The notes: generated by a model from the letters alone, not told the origin. Numbered from the stretch's first letter, positions 8,698-17,072 are shown. The stretch: DNA of 64,000 nt from Methylobacter sp. (GCA_030699385.1 JAUYMY010000017.1:47797-111796); one strand, 5' to 3'. Translations and numbers: made by a program.

Positions 8698-9283
8698 AGA
8701 AAATGATTTAATTGGTTATGATCCTCTAGCTTGGATGGAGGGGGGCGCCGATAAAAATGAGGCGTTAATGGATGACGACGCTCAGCAAGAATGCCAACTT
8801 ATTGATGCTGAAAGCAGTATAACTGATAATTATGCAGACGATGTATTGGAAAATGTCGAAGAAGATTCGACTTTATCGGCTTTAAATGATGCCGAGGACA
8901 GTGTGGCTGAAGAAGATTTATCAATCATAGATGAATCCGAGGATGAAGGCGACAGCGTTATTATGGATGAGACCGTTGCCGAAGACTCGGCGACAGAAGA
9001 AGCAGATAGTTCTCAGGTTGATTTAGATGCGACACTGACTATTCAGCATGTCGTCAATTTGCATGAAAAGCTCAAGCAGGTTTTGGCTGCGCATGATCAA
9101 ATCGAAATCAATGCCTCCGATGTTGCCTCAATAGATACAGCCACGCTGCAATTATTGGTTTCATTGAAGAAAGATGCTGTTAAGCTACAAAAGACAGTAA
9201 GTATTATTTATCCATCGCCACGATTTGTTGAGTCTGCCCGGTTATTAGGTTTGTCGGATGTACTCGACGTTCATGATGTGTGA
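8684..9283 (+). CDS. STAS-domain protein with long acidic N-terminal region
   Basis: The first 115 residues are strongly acidic (repeated D/E-rich stretches) and probably disordered. Residues about 117-199 form a STAS-like domain (DATLTIQHVVNLHEKLKQ, then DVASIDTATLQLLVSL). In anti-sigma-factor antagonists the matching loop ends in Asp-Ser with a phosphorylatable serine; here it is Asp-Thr (IDTAT), which could still accept phosphate. Stand-alone STAS proteins recur in chemotaxis clusters, but I know of no defined role. It overlaps the ParA-like gene by 14 nt. Confidence 0.75.
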   Translation: MATSEENDLIGYDPLAWMEGGADKNEALMDDDAQQECQLIDAESSITDNYADDVLENVEEDSTLSALNDAEDSVAEEDLSIIDESEDEGDSVIMDETVAEDSATEEADSSQVDLDATLTIQHVVNLHEKLKQVLAAHDQIEINASDVASIDTATLQLLVSLKKDAVKLQKTVSIIYPSPRFVESARLLGLSDVLDVHDV

Positions 9284-9311
9284 TAACTGACCCACAGGGA
9301 AGTAGCTTAAA

Positions 9312-10151
9312 ATGGCCATTGTTGAGAAAGCTCGTGAATTTAAATTCACAGCCGACGACTTTAATTTTTTAAGAAAACTATCTAATGAGCATTCCGGTAT
9401 TCAGGTACCTGATGAACGTTTTGATATGTTTTATTCCAGGCTGTCCAAGCGGGTAAGAAAGCTTGGTTTAGCGGATTTTAAGGCCTATTGCCAGTATCTT
9501 AATGATTACCCGGATCATGAGTTTACTGAATTCATTAATGCCATAACAACTAACTTGACGGCTTTCTTTAGAGAAATGCATCATTTCGATTATGTCCGTG
9601 ATGTCGTTATTCCTGAAGTCTTGATTAGAAATAAAACTTCCAAGCAAATTAGGGTGTGGTCTGCCGGTTGTTCTACCGGTGAGGAGCCTTACTCGTTAGC
9701 GATTACTTTGTTAGAAAATGTACCCGCTGACTGGGATATTAAAATTTTAGCCACCGACTTAGATACTAATGTTTTAAAAACGGCATCCGAAGGCGTTTAT
9801 ACTGAAGATCGAGTGAGTGATTTGCCTGAAGAGGTACTTAAACAGTGGTTTATGCGCGGTAAATCATCACAGTCGGGCCAGGTCAAAGTAAGGCCTCAGC
9901 TACAGCAAATTATTCAGTTTAAAAAGTTAAATTTAATGCAAGATTGGCCGATGAAATGTCACTTTGATTTTATATTTTGTCGCAATGTTTTGATTTACTT
10001 TGATCGTGAAACCAAGACCTTACTGGCAACAAGATATGCTCAGATGTTGTCTAGCCGGTCATGGTTATTTATCGGACATTCGGAATCATTAAACCAGCTT
10101 TCAAATGAATTTGAGTTGGTTGCATGTACCAGTTATAGGAAAATTACGTAA
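9312..10151 (+). CDS. cheR: Chemotaxis protein methyltransferase CheR
   Basis: CheR methylates glutamates on receptors using S-adenosylmethionine. The N-terminal helical domain (about 10-85) is followed by the methyltransferase domain with TNLTAFFRE, the SAM-binding VWSAGCSTGEEPYSLAI, ILATDLDTNVL and FIFCRNVLIYFD. At 279 residues it has normal length and no TPR extension. The EWEEF end of the upstream receptor fits its likely docking site. Confidence 0.96.
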   Translation: MAIVEKAREFKFTADDFNFLRKLSNEHSGIQVPDERFDMFYSRLSKRVRKLGLADFKAYCQYLNDYPDHEFTEFINAITTNLTAFFREMHHFDYVRDVVIPEVLIRNKTSKQIRVWSAGCSTGEEPYSLAITLLENVPADWDIKILATDLDTNVLKTASEGVYTEDRVSDLPEEVLKQWFMRGKSSQSGQVKVRPQLQQIIQFKKLNLMQDWPMKCHFDFIFCRNVLIYFDRETKTLLATRYAQMLSSRSWLFIGHSESLNQLSNEFELVACTSYRKIT

Positions 10152-10157
10152 ATACTC

Positions 10158-10796
10158 ATGAGTGCTAGTAATGATATTGGGCCGCCTTCAATTGACGGAT
10201 TTGAGCATATTAATCGGTATTTAGATAAAGAGCGTGGCGTGATCGCTGCGAAGATTTTACCCGGTGAATACTATGTCACTCAAGAAGATGAATTAATTAC
10301 CACTGTGTTAGGTTCTTGTATATCGGCTTGTATTCGGGATAAGGTATCGGGTTTAGGTGGCATGAATCATTTTATGTTACCGGAAACCACCGCCGATAAG
10401 CTGAGACAAGGCAATGAATCTGTAGTCGGCAATGCAACTCGCTATGGAAATTATGCTATGGAACATTTAATCAATACTATTTTGATTAATGGCGGAAAAA
10501 GAAAAAATTTGGAAGTCAAAGTATTCGGCGGCGGTAAAATTATTCCAACTTTGACCGATGTAGGACTTAAAAATATTGACTTTATTTTGGAGTATATCGA
10601 TACCGAGGGTTTGCCCTTATTATCCCAAGACTTGGGCGATATTTATCCGAGAAAAATAATTTATTTCCCGAAAACAGGGAAAGTCGGCATGAAGAAAATT
10701 GAGCATTTGCATAACGATACCATTATAAGAAGAGAACGGCAGTACTTTAATAATATCAAAAATGCGCCTGTTGAAGGTGACGTTGAGCTTTTTTAA
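10158..10796 (+). CDS. cheD: Chemoreceptor glutamine deamidase CheD
   Basis: CheD deamidates glutamine residues in MCPs. The catalytic motif is clear: TVLGSCISACIRD carries the cysteine, followed by GGMNHFMLPE with the histidine. VFGGGKI further on is also typical. The first 40 residues form a short extension and the C-terminal region (ERQYFNNIKN) is as expected. The gene lies 6 nt after cheR. No cheC is present in the window. Confidence 0.94.
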   Translation: MSASNDIGPPSIDGFEHINRYLDKERGVIAAKILPGEYYVTQEDELITTVLGSCISACIRDKVSGLGGMNHFMLPETTADKLRQGNESVVGNATRYGNYAMEHLINTILINGGKRKNLEVKVFGGGKIIPTLTDVGLKNIDFILEYIDTEGLPLLSQDLGDIYPRKIIYFPKTGKVGMKKIEHLHNDTIIRRERQYFNNIKNAPVEGDVELF

Positions 10797-10805
10797 GAGC
10801 ATACA

Positions 10806-11225
10806 ATGAATAAAATACGTGTATTGATTATCGATGACTCATTGTTAATCAGAAAGGTTTTGACGGAAATTTTAAACTCGTCTCCTGATATTGAGGTGGT
10901 TGGTACTGCAGAAGATCCTCTTATTGCCAGAGAAATGATAAAGGAATTAAATCCGGATGTATTAACCTTGGATATTGAAATGCCGCGTATGGATGGAATT
11001 ACTTTTTTACGTAACTTGATGCGTTTAAGGCCTATGCCTGTTGTGATGATTTCTGTATTGACAGAGAGTAATGCTGAGGTGACTTTAACGGCTCTGGAAT
11101 TAGGTGCGGTAGATTTTATCGCTAAACCGGTAGTTGATGTGGAGAATACATTGAATGATTATGCCGAGGATATTATCGCCAAAGTCAAGGTAGCCTCTCA
11201 GGCTAATATTAGAAGGCTGACATAA
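10806..11225 (+). CDS. Stand-alone CheB-type receiver domain (partial duplicate of cheB)
   Basis: This 139-residue protein is a receiver domain whose closest relative in view is the receiver of the CheB encoded 89 nt downstream; 52 of the first 64 residues are identical by my count. The acidic pair, acceptor Asp in LDIEMP, and Lys in AKPVVD are intact, so it should be phosphorylatable. It ends soon after the receiver and lacks the methylesterase domain. It probably arose by tandem duplication of the 5' part of cheB. It could act as a phosphate sink or a competitor of CheB. Confidence 0.85.
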   Translation: MNKIRVLIIDDSLLIRKVLTEILNSSPDIEVVGTAEDPLIAREMIKELNPDVLTLDIEMPRMDGITFLRNLMRLRPMPVVMISVLTESNAEVTLTALELGAVDFIAKPVVDVENTLNDYAEDIIAKVKVASQANIRRLT

Positions 11226-11314
11226 TGAAGGTTACAGTAATATAAAGTAAAGCGGCAGGAACATAAAAATGTACTTATTGGCACGGTGCGATGAGTTTCT
11301 TTTAGAGTGGAGTT

Positions 11315-12439
11315 ATGGGTAAGATACGCGTATTAGTTATTGATGATTCGGCATTAATCAGAAAAATACTGACCGAGGTTTTAAGTTCGTCGCCGGAGAT
11401 TGAGGTTATTGGTGCAGCTGCCGATCCTCTTATTGCCCGGGAGATGATAAAGCAATTAAATCCGGACGTATTAACGCTGGATATTGAAATGCCGCACATG
11501 GACGGTATTACTTTCTTAAGTAACTTGATGCGCTTAAGACCGACTCCAGTTGTGATGATTTCAACACTGACTGAGCACGGTGCCGAGGCCACTTTGAATG
11601 CGCTGGCGCTAGGCGCGGTTGATTTTATTGCCAAACCTAGAGTTGATGTTGTTAATACGCTGAATGAATATGCCGAGGAAATTATTTCCAAAGTTATTGG
11701 TGCGGCGCAGGCTAAAGTCGGCAATGTTTATAACAGGGCAGTCAAGCCGCCTAAAAGTCCTGTTGCCGCAACGGTTGCTGAGGTGTCAGAAAAGCATTCA
11801 GTCGATGTGATTCTAAAAGCCGCTCCGGTAAAAACTCATATTAGCCCGACCAATAAGATTATTGCTTTAGGTGCGTCAACGGGAGGCACTGAAGCCATTA
11901 AAGCTGTGGTTAAAGGTTTTCCGGCCGATACGCCGCCTATTTTAATTACCCAGCATTTACCCGCCGCTTTTAGTGAATCCTTTGTTCGTCATATTGATCT
12001 TGCCACGGCAATGTCGGCTTGTATTCCAAAAGATGGTCAACTGATTGAGCCGGGTAATATTTATCTTTCACCGGGCGATAAGCACATGCTGGTGGTCAGG
12101 GAGGGCGGTAAATATATGATTCAATTGAATGACGGCTTGCCGGTTAACCGCCACAAACCTGCTGTTGATGTGCTGTTTCGTTCAGTGTCGCAATGCGCCG
12201 GTGCGAATGCTATTGCGGTGTTATTAACCGGCATGGGCGCGGACGGGGCAATGGGTATGAAAGAAATGCATGATGCCGGTGCTAAAACCGTGATTCAGGA
12301 TGAGCAATCTAGTGTAGTTTGGGGGATGCCGGGGGCTGCATTTAAGTTGGGCTGTGCGGACTATGTGGTGTCGTTAGAGGAAGTCGCGAATAAAGTTTTA
12401 AGTTTGGTCAAGCCGGGTGGTGCTGGCAAGGGTAACTAA
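11315..12439 (+). CDS. cheB: Protein-glutamate methylesterase CheB
   Basis: CheB removes receptor methyl groups and opposes CheR. The receiver domain (1-125) has acceptor Asp56 in LDIEMP; a linker (about 130-170) leads to the methylesterase domain with the serine in GASTGGTEA, the histidine in TQHLP and the aspartate in GMGADGAMG. At 374 residues it is full length. A receiver-only copy of its N-terminal half lies immediately upstream. The intervening 89 nt probably hold its own translation signals (AGAGTGGAG before the ATG). Confidence 0.96.
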   Translation: MGKIRVLVIDDSALIRKILTEVLSSSPEIEVIGAAADPLIAREMIKQLNPDVLTLDIEMPHMDGITFLSNLMRLRPTPVVMISTLTEHGAEATLNALALGAVDFIAKPRVDVVNTLNEYAEEIISKVIGAAQAKVGNVYNRAVKPPKSPVAATVAEVSEKHSVDVILKAAPVKTHISPTNKIIALGASTGGTEAIKAVVKGFPADTPPILITQHLPAAFSESFVRHIDLATAMSACIPKDGQLIEPGNIYLSPGDKHMLVVREGGKYMIQLNDGLPVNRHKPAVDVLFRSVSQCAGANAIAVLLTGMGADGAMGMKEMHDAGAKTVIQDEQSSVVWGMPGAAFKLGCADYVVSLEEVANKVLSLVKPGGAGKGN

Positions 12440-12445
12440 CATTAT

Positions 12446-12476
12446 CTTGCCAACTTTTGCGGATATAGTTGGCAAG
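12446..12476 (+). terminator. Hairpin after cheB
   Basis: CTTGCCAACT (12446-12455) is a perfect inverted match to AGTTGGCAAG (12467-12476), seven nt after the cheB stop. There is no T run, so it may be a transcript 3'-end or processing structure rather than a classical terminator. Confidence 0.45.
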
Positions 12477-12531
12477 CTTATGCCAAGTATATAATTTAAA
12501 AAATATTACTTTTCACGCGGTGTAATTAAAT

Positions 12532-13140
12532 ATGACTAATCAAACTAAATCACAATTTATTGCAGTCGCTTCGATTACTTCGGAGTTAAGTGCGGTTATG
12601 GTGGTTGCTAAAGAAATATCATTAGCAGCAGCTAATGCTAAGGCTATTGCCTTCAGGGCGGGCGATAAAGCAAAAGGATTCCAGCCAATTACCGATTTTA
12701 TTAATGAATTGGCTAAAGAAACTATCGAATTGGTAACGAATATCAATATCTATGCGTTGGTGTTATATCGATTAACTGTTAATGAATTTCAAAAAACGGT
12801 AGCTTATAACAAGTTTGAATTGGCGGCAAAACTGGCTGGAGATGCTGTTTATGCTAAATCGATGCAAGAGCCTGTTGAACATGCAAAATTGTCGATGCAG
12901 GATTGCCAGCGCCAATTTAAGCGGGACGTTTCGCAACTGCTAGGCCAGCTTGAAGCGGTCATGCATCATGCACGCGCGGCACGGGTTATTGCTGCAAACT
13001 CAAGAATTGAAGCATCACAGGCGGGTGAGTATTTACAAAGCCTGCAAGCCGTTGCTGAAAGTGTGGATAAAGCCGCACATACCATTCATGATAATGTGCA
13101 GCGCTGCAGAATCGCATTATCCATTTATCGCAATAGTTGA
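12532..13140 (+). CDS. Soluble helical protein with two MCP-hairpin-like segments
   Basis: The 202-residue protein has no membrane segment and is probably all helical. Residues about 27-65 (ISLAAANAKAIAFRAGDKAK then GF and ELAKET) look like the signalling tip of a chemoreceptor, where the usual text is NLLALNAxxEAARAGExGRGF then LAxxS. A second segment near the C-terminus (AARVIAANSRIEASQAGE) resembles the same region again. It directly follows cheB, so a receptor-array or CheA/CheW-binding role is likely but unproven. I do not recognise a named family. Confidence 0.7.
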   Translation: MTNQTKSQFIAVASITSELSAVMVVAKEISLAAANAKAIAFRAGDKAKGFQPITDFINELAKETIELVTNINIYALVLYRLTVNEFQKTVAYNKFELAAKLAGDAVYAKSMQEPVEHAKLSMQDCQRQFKRDVSQLLGQLEAVMHHARAARVIAANSRIEASQAGEYLQSLQAVAESVDKAAHTIHDNVQRCRIALSIYRNS

Positions 13141-13169
13141 ACAGCTTAACTCAAAAGGTATTGTTTTTT

Positions 13170-13898
13170 ATGAAAATGACCAAAATATATGAAGGCTCGC
13201 ATCAATGGATTATGTTTGGTAGAGATGAGGGCAAGCCTAGCAATATCATCGACACCAATCAATATGTAGTACGCACGGCTAACCGCTGTCTGCTGTTGGA
13301 TCCGGGCGGTGCTGAGTTGTTCGCACCGATGATGGCCGCTGTTTTGCATCATGCGCCGGTTGATCAAATAACCGATTTGTTCGCCTCGCACCAAGATCCT
13401 GACGTGATTTCTTCATTGGGTTTGTGGGATCAGGCCTTAACTAATGCCAAATTGCATGCACCGGCTTTTTGGGAGGGTTTTTTGCGGCATTACAGTTGCG
13501 AATCGATAGAATATGTGGGCATTCCTGATAATGGCGGAACCATTAAATTAGAATCAGTGGAGTTACAACTGATTCCTGCGCATTATTTACATTCTTCTGC
13601 GAATTTTCATGTGTATGATCCGCAAGCTAAAATTTTGATGACGGGTGATGTTGGTGCGGCTATTGAAGGGCCCGATACACCTGTGTTTGTCGAAAATTTT
13701 TCTGCTCATGTGGAAAAAATGCGCCATTGGCATCAGCGCATTATGCCGTCAAATCAGGCTAAAAGAGTCTGGATTGAGCGGGTAAGAAATCTGGATATTG
13801 ATATTTTGGCGCCGCAACACGGTCGGATGTTTAAAGGCGATGATGTCAAACGCTTTTTAGATTGGTTTGATGCCTTACAGGTCGGTACCGCCGTTTAA
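13170..13898 (+). CDS. ODP-type di-iron metallo-beta-lactamase-fold protein
   Basis: The fold is that of the oxygen-reducing domain of flavodiiron proteins, without the flavodoxin domain. Candidate iron ligands are His74, Asp76 and Asp78 in SHQDPDV, a histidine in IPAHYLHS, the aspartate in LMTGDVGA and the histidine in APQHGRMF. Stand-alone proteins of this kind, called ODP in Treponema, serve as oxygen/iron sensors that work with CheA and an MCP. Its position at the end of the che cluster fits that role. An in-frame TTG at 13137 is open, but the ATG at 13170 gives the normal N-terminus (KIYEGSHQWIMFG); ATG 13176 is also possible. Confidence 0.82.
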   Translation: MKMTKIYEGSHQWIMFGRDEGKPSNIIDTNQYVVRTANRCLLLDPGGAELFAPMMAAVLHHAPVDQITDLFASHQDPDVISSLGLWDQALTNAKLHAPAFWEGFLRHYSCESIEYVGIPDNGGTIKLESVELQLIPAHYLHSSANFHVYDPQAKILMTGDVGAAIEGPDTPVFVENFSAHVEKMRHWHQRIMPSNQAKRVWIERVRNLDIDILAPQHGRMFKGDDVKRFLDWFDALQVGTAV

Positions 13899-13917
13899 TT
13901 CCTTAAAAAATCCCTAC

Positions 13918-13953
13918 GCCTTTCGACTTTATTGGAGAGCCTTGTCGAAAGGC
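13918..13953. terminator. Bidirectional hairpin between convergent genes
   Basis: GCCTTTCGAC (13918-13927) and GTCGAAAGGC (13944-13953) form a perfect 10-bp stem. T runs lie a few bases beyond on each strand (TTTTT at 13973-13977 on +, TTTTTT on -). It sits between the ODP-type gene and the convergent ABC1 kinase gene. Confidence 0.6.
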
Positions 13954-13984
13954 GCTACGCGGCTTTTTCGTCAATGATATAGCG

Positions 13985-15532
13985 TTATTCCAGCCATACC
14001 TGATAGGTTTTTCTGCCGTCTTCGAACACAAATAATTGCTGCGGCGTAATGCCATTAGCACGAAGAGAGGCGTCCACTTGTTTAAGGTCAATCATTCCCG
14101 ATGCTACAATGCGCGCCAGCACATCTTCGGGAATAAGATGTTCCAAATCCAGCACCGCTTCGGCGGGCATTTTGACTGAAACACGCTGTTCCCCGTCTTC
14201 ATTGACACGCACACATAACAAGGTTGCCTGCTGGTCAAAGCTTAATGCTGTTAATCTCGGCTGCTCGATTGTCGGCAAATTATAGTTTGTAGCCTGCCGG
14301 ATAAGTTCCGCACCCACAGCCTGTTGCAGCAATGGCCACCACGGCAAATTGACTTCTAGCCGTTGCAGTTGCTGGATTAAGCCTTGAAATGCGCGCATCA
14401 GCAAAAACAAATCGGCAGGTCCTGCCGAACGAAACCACCAACGATAATCGCCCAGCAGCTCATTTACCGACTGCCCCAACTGCCATTGGGCGGTATCAAA
14501 CGAGTGGTTTACTAAAAAAGGTTGAAATAATAACTGGCACAAAGCGGGTAGGGCGCCACTGATAGCCGCCAGTTTCTTGCTGTCGAAACCCAGCGCCGCA
14601 AAGCACTCCAGCGGTTTGGTCGGGTTGCGTTCGCGGCAACCGACAATCAACTTGAGCAGCGCCAATCTGCGTACTTCGTCAATGCTAATCGTGCAACCGT
14701 AATCGAGTAAGGTGGCTTGCGGCTGACCGTAGTCGTCATGCGCATAAAAGACATTACCGGGGTGCGGATCGCCATGTACTTCACCGGCAACAAACAGGCT
14801 TTTGAACAGCGTCAATACCAGTATTTTGCCGACTTCCAGGCGATCTTGTTCCGACCATTGAGCAATCTTGTTTATCAAGACACCTTCCGCCCGACTTTGC
14901 ACTAACAGCCGTTCACTGCACAAATCTAAATACACGCTCGGCACTTTTAGCCCCGGAACCTGTATTATCCGGCCAAAATAATCCTGACGCAGGGCTTCCG
15001 AACGGTAATCCAGTTCGCGCTGCATATTGTTGCGCAGGCTGGTTTTATAAGCATCGAGATCAAAACCCCAGCGTTTCACCGGCCCCACGCCGGGCATCAG
15101 GCCAACCAAGCGCAATTCGGCATCGACGGCATCGGTAATATCGGGGTAGCGGATTTTTATGGCGACTTTTTCGCCGTTTTTAAGTTCGGCCAAATGCACT
15201 TGGCCTAAGGATGCGGCGGCAATAGCAGGCTCGATAGCGCGAAAAACGCTTTTGACTTTTCGCCCCAGCTCTTTTTCCAATAACGGAATCATGGTTTTTA
15301 ACGGCAACGGTTCTATGCCTTCGACCAGTTCCTGAAATGGCGTCGCGCCGTCGTTGCCTGCAAACAACTGGCCGACTTTCATGGTGATGCCGCGCGCATC
15401 GGCAAACAATCCGGCAAGCGCCTTTTTAGCAAGCAGACGCTCGGTCTCGTCCTGGGTGCGGTGCAGTTTTTTGGCCGCCAGCCCGATGCGGAAAAATTTT
15501 AGGGCGCGTTTTGCGGTTTTAAAGATAGTCAC
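13985..15532 (-). CDS. ABC1/UbiB-family atypical kinase
   Basis: This 515-residue protein belongs to the ABC1/ADCK/UbiB atypical kinases. The KxGQ motif appears as MKVGQLFAG near residue 51, followed by the Ala-rich loop AAASLGQVH, the lysine in VAIKIRYP, HGDPHPGN as catalytic loop and LLDYG as metal-binding motif. Family members support ubiquinone or other lipid metabolism. No C-terminal membrane segment like that of UbiB is obvious, and no ubi gene is adjacent, so I do not call it ubiB. The start codon is GTG with no clear ribosome-binding site. Confidence 0.83.
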   Translation of the reverse strand: MTIFKTAKRALKFFRIGLAAKKLHRTQDETERLLAKKALAGLFADARGITMKVGQLFAGNDGATPFQELVEGIEPLPLKTMIPLLEKELGRKVKSVFRAIEPAIAAASLGQVHLAELKNGEKVAIKIRYPDITDAVDAELRLVGLMPGVGPVKRWGFDLDAYKTSLRNNMQRELDYRSEALRQDYFGRIIQVPGLKVPSVYLDLCSERLLVQSRAEGVLINKIAQWSEQDRLEVGKILVLTLFKSLFVAGEVHGDPHPGNVFYAHDDYGQPQATLLDYGCTISIDEVRRLALLKLIVGCRERNPTKPLECFAALGFDSKKLAAISGALPALCQLLFQPFLVNHSFDTAQWQLGQSVNELLGDYRWWFRSAGPADLFLLMRAFQGLIQQLQRLEVNLPWWPLLQQAVGAELIRQATNYNLPTIEQPRLTALSFDQQATLLCVRVNEDGEQRVSVKMPAEAVLDLEHLIPEDVLARIVASGMIDLKQVDASLRANGITPQQLFVFEDGRKTYQVWLE

Positions 15533-15632
15533 GTTGATCGGGCTTTACAGGTTTTATAATCAGATCGGGCAGCAACTTTTCATTGCCTGATATTTCATCG
15601 TTGGTAATTGAATGGAGAGGAGTATAGCCGAA

Positions 15633-15666
15633 ACCGACTGCTGCGTTTGAAAACGCAGCAGTCGGT
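15633..15666. terminator. Perfect 16-bp hairpin
   Basis: ACCGACTGCTGCGTTT (15633-15648) is followed after GA by its exact reverse complement (15651-15666). It lies downstream of the secreted-protein gene and upstream of the ABC1 gene on the minus strand. Only a TTT follows, so it is a likely but not classical terminator. Confidence 0.5.
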
Positions 15667-15726
15667 CATACCTGTTAGCTAGATATTACAATTGCCTGTT
15701 TTGGTTACATCAAGACATCATTAACC

Positions 15727-16545
15727 CTAATCAATTTTTATTAGCCCTGTCGGCGCCTCTCGGATGAATAACGGCACCATGTTGATACCAATCCAGTTCC
15801 GCGTATCGGAGGGGTCGGTGTCGGAAACCACGAGCAATGCAAAAACCGAGTACATGCCTTGGGGTTCGCCACCTTTGGGCGAGTACTGAATACTTTGTCC
15901 CAAAATGCCGGATATACTGAATGTAGAGTTTTGACTCATTTCAATGCCATGCGCAATGGGTGTGAGACCGCCTTTTAGGCTTTGCGCTCCAGCCTCCGCC
16001 ACCCAAGTGGATGCGCCATCCTTTCCGGGTGGAATGAGGCCAAAATAAACATCGCTTTTGACTGGATAGTCTCCAAAAAACGCCCCCGGAAAGGAGATGG
16101 TGGCATTGAAGGAGTAAGCGAACGACGAGGGCCTGACAACTGCGTCGAAAGTTTTGAAACCAGATGCAGTAACATCGATGGAGATAACGGGTGGGGATGT
16201 CATCATCTCACTAGAAGATAAACTACTTTTATATATAGGGTAATATGCAGCCCGATCAGGGAATCGTGATAGGAGCATCCTCACAGCTACCCCCGCCTGG
16301 AGGGAGCCTGTAAATGAATGGACTGGCATTATGATCAAATCCGGTTTTACGCCTTTTTCGACCTTGGCGATTTTTCCTTCAATGATGAGTTCCGTGTCCC
16401 CCGCTACTAACATCTGATCCTTGCTAGGCACAAAGATTACTATCGAATCGGCTAACAACGCTGGATCCTGGGTAGCATACGAAGTGGCGTTGGCGAACGA
16501 TGAAAATACAAGCATAAGTACGAGTGTATATATTATTTTTCTCAT
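15727..16545 (-). CDS. Unknown secreted protein
   Basis: I do not recognise a family. The open frame extends upstream to 16638, but the ATG at 16545 gives a typical signal peptide (MRKIIYTLVLMLVFSSFANA, cleavage after ANA) and has GAAGGA just before it. The mature part is about 250 residues, beta-rich by appearance, with no cysteine pairs or membrane segments and repeated Ser/Gly/Pro-rich stretches (SFPGAFFGDYP, LIPPGKDGAS). It is flanked by unrelated genes and a strong hairpin, so it is probably transcribed alone. Confidence 0.65.
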   Translation of the reverse strand: MRKIIYTLVLMLVFSSFANATSYATQDPALLADSIVIFVPSKDQMLVAGDTELIIEGKIAKVEKGVKPDLIIMPVHSFTGSLQAGVAVRMLLSRFPDRAAYYPIYKSSLSSSEMMTSPPVISIDVTASGFKTFDAVVRPSSFAYSFNATISFPGAFFGDYPVKSDVYFGLIPPGKDGASTWVAEAGAQSLKGGLTPIAHGIEMSQNSTFSISGILGQSIQYSPKGGEPQGMYSVFALLVVSDTDPSDTRNWIGINMVPLFIREAPTGLIKID

Positions 16546-16787
16546 TAAAAATCCTTCATGTTTTGTTTGAACTGCAATTATTCGACGAAGTAAGCAGACC
16601 CGGTCAAAAGAAAAATAACATCTTTGCCACGCCGCCATCCGGTTCGATTATACTGCACTGCCCGCTATAATAAACAGACTGCCGTCACCAAAAAAATTGG
16701 CCCAGCAGCCATGTCTACATTCACAATAAGTACAGAGAAACCACTTCAGTATTCTTGCAACCCGTCCCTAACGTTTTGTTCGCTCCA

Positions 16788-17072
16788 TCAGGCAGAGAAA
16801 TTATGCAACTTGAGGCCTAGCGCATTAATTACCTTCAGAATCGCAGCAAAACTGGGATTGCCGTCATCCGATAGTGCCTTGTACAAGCTTTCGCGACCCA
16901 GGCCGGTATCTTTAGCCAACTGCGTCATACTCCGCGCACGAGCTATCGTGCCTAATGCTTTGGCTATAAAAGCCGCATCATCTCCCGCTTCTTCAAAGCA
17001 CGCCTGTAAATACAGTGCAATATCCTCTTCTGTTTTTAAGTACTCGGCGGAATCCCACCGTTTTAATACCAA
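16788..17072 (-). CDS. HigA-type addiction-module antidote, no toxin partner
   Basis: The 94-residue protein matches the family of putative addiction-module antidotes with an XRE-like helix-turn-helix (ARSMTQLAKDTGLGRESLYKAL, then GNPSFAAILKVINALGLKL). In this family a RelE/HigE-like toxin gene usually lies directly upstream. Here the upstream 100 nt before mtaB hold no toxin. The frame has no ATG: the best start is TTG at 17072, and a stop lies six codons upstream. The gene therefore looks like the surviving half of a decayed toxin-antitoxin pair, and its expression is doubtful. Confidence 0.7.
   Translation of the reverse strand: MVLKRWDSAEYLKTEEDIALYLQACFEEAGDDAAFIAKALGTIARARSMTQLAKDTGLGRESLYKALSDDGNPSFAAILKVINALGLKLHNFSA

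Noticed and set aside
13985..15532. Naming the ABC1 kinase UbiB
   Set aside because: No clear C-terminal membrane anchor and no ubi neighbours; several ABC1 paralogues occur in gammaproteobacteria.
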